DNA from: Timema cristinae
Taxonomy: Eukaryota; Arthropoda; Insecta; Phasmatodea; Timematidae
Direction: 5' to 3'
Assembly: GCA_039000515.1 (NCBI GenBank)
Contig: JBCFYV010000001.1
Span: forward strand, 30,463,048 to 30,527,047
DNA: 64,000 nucleotides
A program made the translations under genes and the position numbers. The notes under the pieces are model-generated. The model saw nothing but the letters and a program-made list of their open reading frames with translations. It was not told the origin of the DNA and searched no databases. Of the stretch, positions 56,037-64,000 are shown piece by piece. The first letter of the stretch is position 1; every line of letters starts with the position of its first letter.

Positions 56037-56048
56037 TTTAAAAATGAT

Positions 56049-57012
56049 ACTTGGTCATGGATTTGATCACCGTGTGACAGGTTCAAATTAAATCTAAACC
56101 ACTACGTATAAATGGCAGGAAATTCTTAATAAATGTTAGTAGGTGAAAGTGGTGGTGCCCTTAAGAATAATTTGTGACCTATATTTTATGAGACACGTAT
56201 TTTTTTTTTTTACGGGAAGTTGCTTCAAGAAAAACTTCATCCATTAGCAACATGTTTATTTAATGACCTTGATATTGCTACTACGAGGGGCTAACCTCCC
56301 GTGCGATGGCTGTGCTTCGTACAGTAATTACGAGAGTTGGACTACTCTGAGTAACTTGCCTGCTCTACTTTGCATTTCGTGGAGTAATAAAGCATTGCGA
56401 TTCACCATTCAAGTTGAGAGTACTAAATTACTTAGTAAATAAACTGGGAACCCACACTCGGAAAGGCTGGCCGGGAATTCTAAAGATTTAGTCTCATACT
56501 GAACTTGGTCACTTTTAACGGGAAGGTTGATGGGTTCGACTTCCCAGCTGAACTTATTAAGGGTAGTTTTCAAATGTTATTTCTAAAGTAATTGTCATGC
56601 TCATATGAACCAACTTAGTTCTAAAGTTAAATCATTTATTATATATTTTTAAAAAACTTATTTTATACAGATCTCACAAAATTTTGTAGGGCTATTGTAG
56701 ATATCGAAATAAACCATTTTTATTGAGTAAACGTGGGTTAGAATTGTTTCCGTACATCACTACCGATTACTTATCAACGTTTCCGGTGAAGCTAAAGGGT
56801 TGGGTTTCATTAGTGTGCTCACACTTGATGAGGACTTGAACTTGTTATGGTTGCCCGTGTTGCGTAGGCAGTTTCAATTATCAGGGATCGTGGTGTTTGG
56901 GCACATATGAAAAAGCTTTATTCTTCTTTTAGGGCATTGTTTCGAGATTTTTGGGGGTAGTTTTTAAAGTTTACCCTAACTGAGTACCATTATATGGACA
57001 ATAAAACAAAAC
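56049..57012. other. Mixed-composition sequence, nothing firm
   Basis: 56285-56410 is GC-richer (GAGGGGCTAACCTCCCGTGC). Around 56480-56570, GGTTGATGGGTTCGACTTCC is box B-like and may mark another old tRNA-derived head. Confidence 0.4.
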
Positions 57013-57207
57013 TACTTCGCTGGCTGCATGGTCTTAGGCATCACTTTCAATAGACTGGCATGCCAATAATGGCAAGATCAGAGCTCGAAGCCTGGTCTGG
57101 TGTACTGAGGGATATTCTTTCCAAAATGATTTTCCTTCAACCTTCCTCAGCCATAACAAGTCTAACGCAACTAGTACCCGAACGGGTAGTACTATGCGGT
57201 ACTAGAA
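57013..57207 (+). repeat. SINE-B copy
   Basis: It has ACTTCGCTGGCTGCATGGTC, AATAGACTGGCATGCCAATA, box B relic GAGCTCGAAGCC, GTCTGGTGTACTGAGGG, and a perfect 3' tail (CCCGAACGGGTAGTACTATG). A deletion of about 40 bp removes part of the body. Confidence 0.82.
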
Positions 57208-57560
57208 ATATTATTTATTAATATATACTCCCCCTAAGCAAAAAAAAATCACATTTAAGAATGTCCAGTCCTCCACGATGACGATAACTAATAGTAGGCC
57301 TAACACATAATTCATTAATTTAAGCCAAGTATGCTTGGTCTATTTTGTGATTTTTATCATTAAATTTTATGATAATATTAGCAAATATTATTACGTAATA
57401 AAATCCTTCCAACCCATATTTAGTTTACAAAAAATGTTTGGGTTGATATTCCCTATAACCTTACAAAGTTTGGTCTGTGTGTGTGAATACATTCTCTGTC
57501 TGAACCATACAGACAGAACTAGAGAGCTTTTATTTAAACATTCCTTCCAAGCGTATTTTC
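57208..57560. other. AT-rich sequence, nothing recognised
   Basis: The plus frame at 57335-57616 runs into the SINE-B below and is not a gene. Confidence 0.5.
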
Positions 57561-57783
57561 TAACACCACATCTTAATACCCAGTCGGATTATACACGTAT
57601 GTACCAATTACACTAGTGTGTTGGGGATGAGGAAGGTTGAATTTAGAGGAAGTGTACCCTCGCATGCGTGTAGGAAGAGTGGAAAACCATTTTGTAAATG
57701 TCCCCAGGATCGAACCACTATCTCCCCGTCATTGGTAGCTAGAATCTTGTGAAAGTACCGCCTTAAACCATGCAGCCACTAAA
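57561..57783 (-). repeat. SINE-B copy, near full length
   Basis: The plus strand has ACACCACATCTTAATACCCA, GGATGAGGAAGGTTGAATTT, GTACCCTCGCATGCGTGTAG, GGATCGAACCACTATCTCCC (box B on minus) and GCCTTAAACCATGCAGCCAC (head). Confidence 0.87.
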
Positions 57784-57834
57784 TCTTTTTTAAGTTAATT
57801 TAATTTCATGCAAGGCCAGAAAGCTTTTAGTATA

Positions 57835-57990
57835 TGCGATAGTAAGGAATAGAAAAAGCACATTTACATTAGAGTGAAGAGATCATTGTAAAACTACATG
57901 TTAAATAATCCACCCAGTGCAACCATCCGAGATTCAAACTTTGATATCTTTATCTAATGCAATACATTTTACTAAGAACATAACGTCTTA
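57835..57990 (-). repeat. SINE-B fragment, degenerate
   Basis: It keeps AGTAAGGAATAGAAAAAGCA, ATTTACATTAGAGTGAAGAG, GTGCAACCATCCGAGATTCA and decayed head remnants. Confidence 0.6.
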
Positions 57991-58740
57991 TACTGCTTGA
58001 TCATCGGCATGGTTCTTAGTGCTATTAACCAAGATAATGACCCTTGTATTATTGTGAGTCCTTTAAAGCACAACATCGCATCAAAATGTATTTGATTAAA
58101 TTGAAAATCAAGATGATAACTACACCGGAATGAGGGAGACACTAAATATTATGATAAAATGGTTTTAAGTTGAAACGTTCTAGTCTATGCGCCTTTACAG
58201 AAAGACGCTAGGCAATCTTTCAAGCATTAATGTATTGCATGGTGCCTCTACTTCGCCTTTACCTTCTCTAGTCTCGGAAAAAGAAAATCGTTCGTTTGAA
58301 GATTATTCAGGCTTTTAGTCACGCCTCACTCCTTTGTTTGTGTGTTTTTTTTTAAAAAAGGGTGGATCCAATGAACCTCCAACTACATCTTTGGTAAATT
58401 CTTACTTGCTGGTAGTTCAGCTGTTTATCTAAACGTGAAGATAAACTTTTCTATCTCGACCAGATCCCGAACTAGTGTCTCAGATAAAGATCTGAAACAA
58501 AATATATCGTTTAGTATCAAACAAGAGATTCTGAAAAGTGGGAGATCGTAGCACTGAAGCATTTTCAGTCTCAACACTGAATTTGATAGGAATGGTAATC
58601 TGAAAATCATTGTTCCCGCCAAAATCATACCATAGGCCAAATGTCCGTTCCTATAAAAAAAAGTACATAGGTAAATTGGGGCAGCGCAACTTAGTACAGT
58701 GCAATGTCCTGTATATTACTACTCCTACAGACTATCCACA
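57991..58740. other. AT-rich sequence, nothing firm
   Basis: The minus frame at 58425-58640 has no recognisable domain. No repeat family was assigned. Confidence 0.45.
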
Positions 58741-58744
58741 TTTT

Positions 58745-58930
58745 AATACTAAACGGAGGAAAAGGGTATTATTAACGTGACATATGGAGGAAGTGTACAC
58801 ACATTTGCGTGGAAAGCCATTTAGGAAAACCACTATCAAAAGACCCAACTGGTATTCGAACCCCAATATCTCTGTCACCAGCAGTCTAATCTAACATGAG
58901 AGTGACACATTAGACCATGTGGCCACGGAA
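58745..58930 (-). repeat. SINE-B copy lacking its 3' tail
   Basis: It has GGAGGAAGTGTACACACATT, GCGTGGAAAGCCATTTAGGA, ACCCAACTGGTATTCGAACC (box B on minus), CACCAGCAGTCTAATCTAAC and head end CATGTGGCCACGGAA. Confidence 0.82.
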
Positions 58931-59089
58931 TAAAGTAGAAAATTATTAAATACAACACTTTGATCTGTATAAAATTATCAGTAATAAATAAGATTAATAA
59001 ACAAACTTTTGTTTCTTACAATTGATCAAAATCCAACATGGTTAAAAGTAGTATAGTTGACAGTATTTCAAAGATTTTTTACTTTCTTG

Positions 59090-59965
59090 CTATCTTACAG
59101 GTAGAGAAAGTATTGTGTCGTCAAAAAAATCGATCTCAAGATTTTGATCAATCTTGACGTTTCATGACCCCCGAATCCAAAAAAGTGGTAAAAAGTCGAT
59201 TTTCTCAAAATCGGCTTAACGATTTTGATTAAATTTCATTTCTAAGCCTTTATAAATATTTCAAACAAAATGGCTTCTTTCAATATTTCGGCAAAATGAC
59301 TAAGGGATCCGGTCTGATGCGTAAATTATCTTTTTTATTATAATATTTCCTATTTGAGATATGAAATTACTTATCGTTACAAATATGTAGGTATCTTTAT
59401 CATACAAATATTTAATCAAAAGAATATTTATATAAAACCAATAACTTTTAATAAATACGTAAATATATTTATTTTTAAACTTTTTGAACACTAAAGATAA
59501 AAGTATTGCGACCACTAATGAAAATCTAACCTGAAATGTTGATGGATGTCAACGTCTCAAGACCCCCCAAACACTAAAAAGCTGTCTTTGTAATGACGTC
59601 TGTCTGTGTGTCTGTTTAAACTTAATATTAAGAGAAGTTTAAGAAAGGGCGAAAAGAGAAAAAATCGATTTTATGAAAATTGACTAACAATTTTGATTAA
59701 AATTCGTGTTTAGGTGTTGATTAAGATTATAAATAAACTGGCTATTTTCATTTTACCATGAAAATGAATTTTAGGGTAATTTACAGATGCAGAAACTTCC
59801 GTATCTCCACAACTATTTAAGATACTAAATAACTTGTCATTGCAAATTGTAGTACTATTAAAAATAAAAAACTTTTATATGATATATATTTTTATAAATC
59901 TTACAGTTTCTGAGATATTGGCAAATATATTAATACAATTTGTCAACTATTTGTAAAGAGATACT
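59090..59965. repeat. Degenerate repeat block with two related halves
   Basis: TACAGGTAGAGAAAGTATTG, TTGACGTTTCATGACCCCCG and AATCCAAAAAAGTGG in the first half (59095-59280) parallel AAGTATTGCGACC, TCAACGTCTCAAGACCCCCC and AAACACTAAAAAGC in the second (59495-59600). Each half then has an AAAATCG..TAACGATTTTGATTAAA-type segment (59205-59240 and 59670-59710). (GTCT)n sits at 59600-59620. I recognise the style from dispersed repeats in insect genomes but cannot name the family. Confidence 0.6.
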
Positions 59966-59969
59966 ATTT

Positions 59970-60495
59970 AAGTTTTAACGCAATAATTCTTCAATGCCTC
60001 AGAGTAATTAAATATAAGTAAGTCTCTCAAAAAGTTTGATATTGTTCCATAAACTTCTTAGAGGAAATGTTTGTACAACAATGATCTACCTCTATTTTAG
60101 ACTCAATAGTTAATATTTACATTTTTTATTGGTCAAAATTTATAATTGAGGAACTTAATAGCAATGCGATGGCATGAAGATTTTCAACAACCAATAAAAC
60201 GTCGAAAATTTTAACCGGAAGTTCAAATTTTAATACGAAGTGTTGACACTTGTGGAATTGATCTTTTTTATCGGTCCAAACATACAAATGAGAACATTAA
60301 TTCTTTAAAAACAACATTATAAAATTTAAAACCGGGATTAAAAAAAAGTTTGACATATTTATAGTGTAATTTATGCTTGGGTTTGCTTACGTATATTATT
60401 TCGTTTCACATAATTCGAGTTGGAGTAAATATTTCCATTTTCAAACAATAGAGTGAGAAAGTCCGTGCGGAATTCCGTACCATTTATTTTTCTTA
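59970..60495 (+). repeat. Repeat R, copy 1 (inverted partner at 63483-64000)
   Basis: It is the reverse complement of 63483-64000 over its whole length at roughly 80-90% identity with small gaps. Shared blocks include TTTTTTATCGGTCCAAACAT, GCAATGCGATGGCATGAAGA and GAGTGAGAAAGTCCGTGC. No convincing coding frame (the minus frames at 60371-60601 and 63428-63622 arise from AT-rich sequence). Confidence 0.88.
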
Positions 60496-60619
60496 TACAT
60501 TTTAATTTTAATTTGTGTATTTGAAAATATTTTAGATCGGGTGATGGAGGAAAAAATAATAGAGGATAAAGTTGACATAAAAAGTTATAAGAAGAATCCA
60601 TTTAAAATTAAACATTATT

Positions 60620-60790
60620 TATATGATTATACGAAGCAAGGTCAAATGGATGGGTCACCCACATTATGAGAAGAAATGATATACCGAGTGATGTCATAGA
60701 AGACAAAGTGAAAGGGAACCAGGAATATCACGAATTCAACTGATAGTCAACTCAAACAAGGAAATACCATGAAATTAAAGGTATAAAAAA
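60620..60790 (+). mobile_element. LINE ORF2 C-terminal remnant, third family
   Basis: The plus strand reads KVKWMGH, then (after a 1-base shift) IMRRNDIPSDVIEDKVKGN, matching the GH-MRR..-P--VIEGKVEG-R-RGRPR segment near the end of several LINE ORF2 proteins. Very short and decayed. Confidence 0.55.
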
Positions 60791-61230
60791 AAAGGAAGTT
60801 GCTGATAATACACGCCGAGGACTCAATTTAGAAAAAAAAAAAGTCAATCAGCCTGTCAAAATACAGAGCAGCCCAATGAAAATAAACAAGTGGAGGTTCA
60901 GAATTGTTGAGTGTAAACGCTTAATGTTAATTTTTGGTCGCAAATAAATATGATAGTAATTTATTCTTGTTTGTTTGAATAGCTTTATGTTGGTCCTTAG
61001 GGAAGTACAAATACAAAAAATTATCTTGTAGAAGACCATGTGTATAAGAGGTTTGGTTGAAATCCATTCATTAGGTCAAACGTTAAAACAGCACAAACTT
61101 TCAGACTAAAATCATTGAATTAGCATTTATACTGAAGAAGCTAACAAGAATTCCTATTACATTTGTTGGAAACAGATTTTATGAGAAATTCAGAGTTTCT
61201 ATTATTCCGGCCTAAAGCTTATTATTATTA

Positions 61231-61261
<31 letters not shown>

Positions 61262-61498
61262 ATTATGCATTTATTACTATCAAGTTATTTACTTATTCTT
61301 TTTATTATCTATCATTAATAATTATGTCCTTTTTTTGTAATTATTCAGTAGTAAGCATAATTATTTATCTATTATTGTTTTTTATTTCTCATTATATATA
61401 TTTGTAAGGTACTTGTGTACTTTTCAGTGCTGGCTTGTCATAAGTCACATGACTGTTTGCCGAAACTATAATAAATGAAATGGGAATCGAATTATATA

Positions 61499-61537
<39 letters not shown>

Positions 61538-61855
61538 GGTGGTGGTGGTGAGAAACGACTGGATTACTGAATTTAATATATTTATAATTAAGCTACTTTA
61601 TAAGTATAGATATGCTGATATAATCAGTGGTTCAGAAGGTACACATTAAATATCCAATTTTTTTTTGTCTTTTTTAATGTTAGATTTGACTCTAAAGCCA
61701 AGTTTTAAAAGAACAATAACCAACTTAAGCGTTTACTCGTAATTTAATGAAGAATCATAAAACTCTTAGACACAATTTCTGGAAAGAGCTATAACCAATT
61801 AATATCTTATATTGGTTTTAATAAACTTTGAACCCCATTCAGTAGATGAACTGTT
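60791..61855. other. AT-rich spacer with two (ATT)n arrays
   Basis: (TTA)n at 61221-61262 and 61500-61538, the latter followed by (GGT)n to 61551. A short piece at 61605-61660 (ATGCTGATATAATCAGTGGT, TCAGAAGGTACACATTAAAT) matches the 3' end of SINE-C and is probably a truncated copy. Confidence 0.6.
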
Positions 61856-62075
61856 TAAGGCGTAATTTCAAACCTGAAATAGTCTGGTCTGCCAATGACA
61901 GGGCGATCAAGATTAGAGTCCCTGTTGGGTGGACTAAGGTGTTTTTTTTCCTAAATGGTTTTCACGCAGATAAGGTCACACTTCTTATAAATTCAACTTT
62001 CCTCATACCTAAGACATCTGCGTAGTTAGTATATATGCGTATAACCCGTAAATATTGTTAAGTTGTGGTGCTAAA
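61850..62075 (+). repeat. SINE-B copy
   Basis: It has TAGTCTGGTCTGCCAATGAC, AGGGCGATCAAGATTAGAGT in place of box B, GTTGGGTGGACTAAGG, CTTTCCTCATACCTAAGAC and a tail ATAACCCGTAAATATTG with the hairpin broken. Confidence 0.78.
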
Positions 62076-62289
62076 ATAAAAGTGAATCATGCTCAAATTA
62101 ATTGTATCACAAACACATTAGTTTAAAATAATTGTTTCCAGGGTGATAATTTGAGGTAGGTCTACTCACCAAAAATGTAGCGATTAAAATACCAGCTGAT
62201 TGCTCTCTTAGTTCCCACATTGGTGTTCGAATCGTCGGAGATAGAAAGGAGTTTTCCCATTTTTCTCTAATGCTTGTTTTGTATTGCTT

Positions 62290-62311
62290 TTACACACACA
62301 CACACACACAA
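62290..62311. repeat. (CA)n microsatellite
   Basis: Ten CA units. Confidence 0.9.
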
Positions 62312-62380
62312 CAATAATCCATTAGTAAACAGTGCAATTTTATATAAGGCTAGCAGTAAAGAATTTCAACTTATTTTTTA

Positions 62381-62610
62381 GCACCACGTCTTATTACCCG
62401 TTCGGTTTATACGATTCTACACTAATTACACTAATGATCTTAGGGACGAAGAAGATATATTCATAGGAAGGAAGTGTAACAGCATTTGCATGAATTGAGA
62501 GTGAAAAAACATGTTGAAAAACCACCTTCAGTACACCCGACCAAGATTCGAACCTCGATCTCCCCGTCGTCGGCAGCTTAGTCCACGCGTTAGATTAAGT
62601 GGCCACCAAG
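62381..62610 (-). repeat. SINE-B copy, near full length, well preserved
   Basis: The plus strand has GCACCACGTCTTATTACCCG, TTCGGTTTATACG, AACAGCATTTGCATGAATTG, CACCTTCAGTACACCCGACC, AGATTCGAACCTCGATCTCC (box B on minus) and head end GGCCACCAAG. Confidence 0.9.
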
Positions 62611-63014
62611 CGGGTGAATCTCAACTAATGTCTATAATTTCAGTAATTGCCTATTAAAACGTAATTATTGGTGGAACTAATTTTTCTCTGATACGCTATA
62701 AGGCGAAATGGTTTGGAAATAGCCGTAATGTAATTTTAATATTAGGTTTATTTATATATCTGAAAGCGTTTTATAAACGACGTTACAGTAGTTTACTATT
62801 TACCGTTTCAATTATTTCTGACGTAAATGGATCACATCTATTTGTATGGTAATAAATCTCAATACATAACAATATCATTTTTTTTAATACCTGTGTTATA
62901 ATGATGGTAGCCTACTTACTTTTGGGGATATTAATCTAGACCAGTGGTGGGATCGCAATGCTCGTTGAGGTTTTATATTTTATTGTTATAATGATTATAA
63001 TAATTATAGGAATA
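62611..63014. other. AT-rich sequence, nothing recognised
   Basis: No signal besides T-runs. Confidence 0.5.
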
Positions 63015-63245
63015 ATCCGATACCTTATCTCAGTTGGTAGCGTGTCTGTATAATGAAATAAGGTTCCGGGTCTATTACCGGCTAGAGCAAAAATTGTGTC
63101 AATGGTGAAATGTAGATTTCCCCTTTCATAGGGATGAATTAGCGGTACGGGGGATAGATGTTGATTCTGTTTTAGATTTAATTTGGTTTATAAGTCGTGT
63201 GCTGATATTTTCAGTAAGTTCATAAAGTACAGGTTAAATAATAAA
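63015..63245 (+). repeat. SINE-C copy, near full length
   Basis: It has CTTATCTCAGTTGGTAGCGT, box B GGGTCTATTAC (decayed), GTGTCAATGGTGAAATGTAG, CCCTTTCATAGGGATGAATT and AGCGGTACGGGGGATAGATG. The 3' end is TTCAGTAAGTTCATAAAG.. TACAGGTTAAATAATAAA. Confidence 0.82.
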
Positions 63246-63249
63246 AACA

Positions 63250-63251
<2 letters not shown>

Positions 63252-63288
<37 letters not shown>
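63252..63288. repeat. (TA)n microsatellite next to the SINE-C 3' end
   Basis: About 18 TA units immediately downstream of the SINE-C copy. Confidence 0.92.
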
Positions 63289-63291
<3 letters not shown>

Positions 63292-63482
63292 TTCTAATGT
63301 TTCCATTCAGATTTAGCCCAGGGATATTCGGAAAATTGTTTATGTACGTCAAATTCTAATGAGTAGAAGCTATTAAATATACATATTTTTTAATTCCTAC
63401 ATGAAACATCACGTTCAAATTGGGGAACTAATATATCTGAGTTTTATTTTGTTCAATTCTCTGGCCATCATTAAAATCTCTT

Positions 63483-64000
63483 TTAAAAATAAATGCTACG
63501 GAACTCAGCACGGACTTTCTCACTCTATTGTTTAATAATAAGAGATATTTTCTCAAAACTCGTAATACATGTGAAACGAAATAATATACACTGGAAAACC
63601 CAAGCATAAATTGCACCGTCAAACTTTTTATTTTGTCCCGGTTTAAAATTTTATAATTTTGTTTTTAAATAATTAATGTCCTCATTTGTATGTTTGGACC
63701 GATAAAAAAGATTAGTGTTGGGCCCACAAGGGTCAACACTTGGTATTAAAATTTCAACTTCTGGTTAAAATTTTCGACATTTTATTAGGTGTTGCAAATC
63801 TTCATGCCATCGCATTGCTATTAAATACCATTTTAATTTTGACATAAATATAAATATTTGACTATTAAGTCTAAAATGGAGATAGACCATTGCTGTAGAA
63901 ACATTTCTACTAGGGGTTTAAGGGAAAACAACATAAACTTTTAGAGACTTACTTATATTTAATTACTCTATGGTGTTGGAGAATTATTGCGTTAAGACTT
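63483..64000 (-). repeat. Repeat R, copy 2, runs off the window
   Basis: Inverted copy of 59970-60495. Similarity starts at about 63483 and continues to the last base, so its other boundary is outside the window. Confidence 0.88.

Overview
The window is nuclear DNA from a protostome animal, most likely an insect. It is AT-rich, has no operon-like gene packing, and consists mostly of decayed transposons, SINEs, MITEs, microsatellites and minisatellites. One stretch is clearly protein-coding: an exon at 11998-12895 on the plus strand that encodes the N-terminal half of a beta-adrenergic-like octopamine receptor, an aminergic GPCR known from insects and other protostomes. The exon has a plausible 3' splice site two bases before its ATG and a consensus donor at 12896. 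It carries a one-base frameshift in TM5. No TM6-TM7 exon is visible in the remaining 51 kb, so most of the window is probably a very large intron of this gene, or intron plus flank.

Layout. 1-11.9 kb: the 5' side of the receptor exon, with SINEs, a decayed LINE, palindromic MITEs, a complete hAT-type element at 7735-8731 with a perfect 8-bp target duplication and an internal hairpin of about 190 bp, and a CpG-richer patch near 10.1-10.4 kb that may be a promoter or 5' exon. 12-12.9 kb: the receptor exon. 13-35 kb: LINE remnants, many SINE-B copies (dense at 25-28.5 kb), a second hAT-type element at 27428-28554 with a perfect 8-bp duplication and younger insertions, and an interleaved set of inverted repeats at 30742-30990. 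35.1-39.2 kb: two unrelated minisatellites, both with 30-bp units, flanking a CpG-rich patch with a perfect CRE palindrome (38066). 39-47 kb: a TIR element, a foldback element, nested MITEs and SINEs. 47-59 kb: mostly AT-rich sequence, a few GC-richer unique patches, and more SINE-A, SINE-B and SINE-C copies, three of the SINE-A copies with clear target duplications. 59-64 kb: a degenerate repeat block and a repeat of about 520 bp present twice in opposite orientation (59970-60495 and 63483-64000), the second running off the end.

The repeats form a coherent picture. Five tRNA-derived SINE families can be told apart (called A to E here). A and B have different tRNA heads and bodies but the same roughly 30-base 3' end, which contains a small hairpin with CCCG/CGGG arms. 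This suggests that one LINE machinery mobilised both. I found no rRNA, no functional tRNA gene, no CRISPR array and no bacterial-type feature. Repeat boundaries are read by eye and are usually good to 5-20 bases, except where target duplications fix them. All family calls come from pattern recognition, without database searches.
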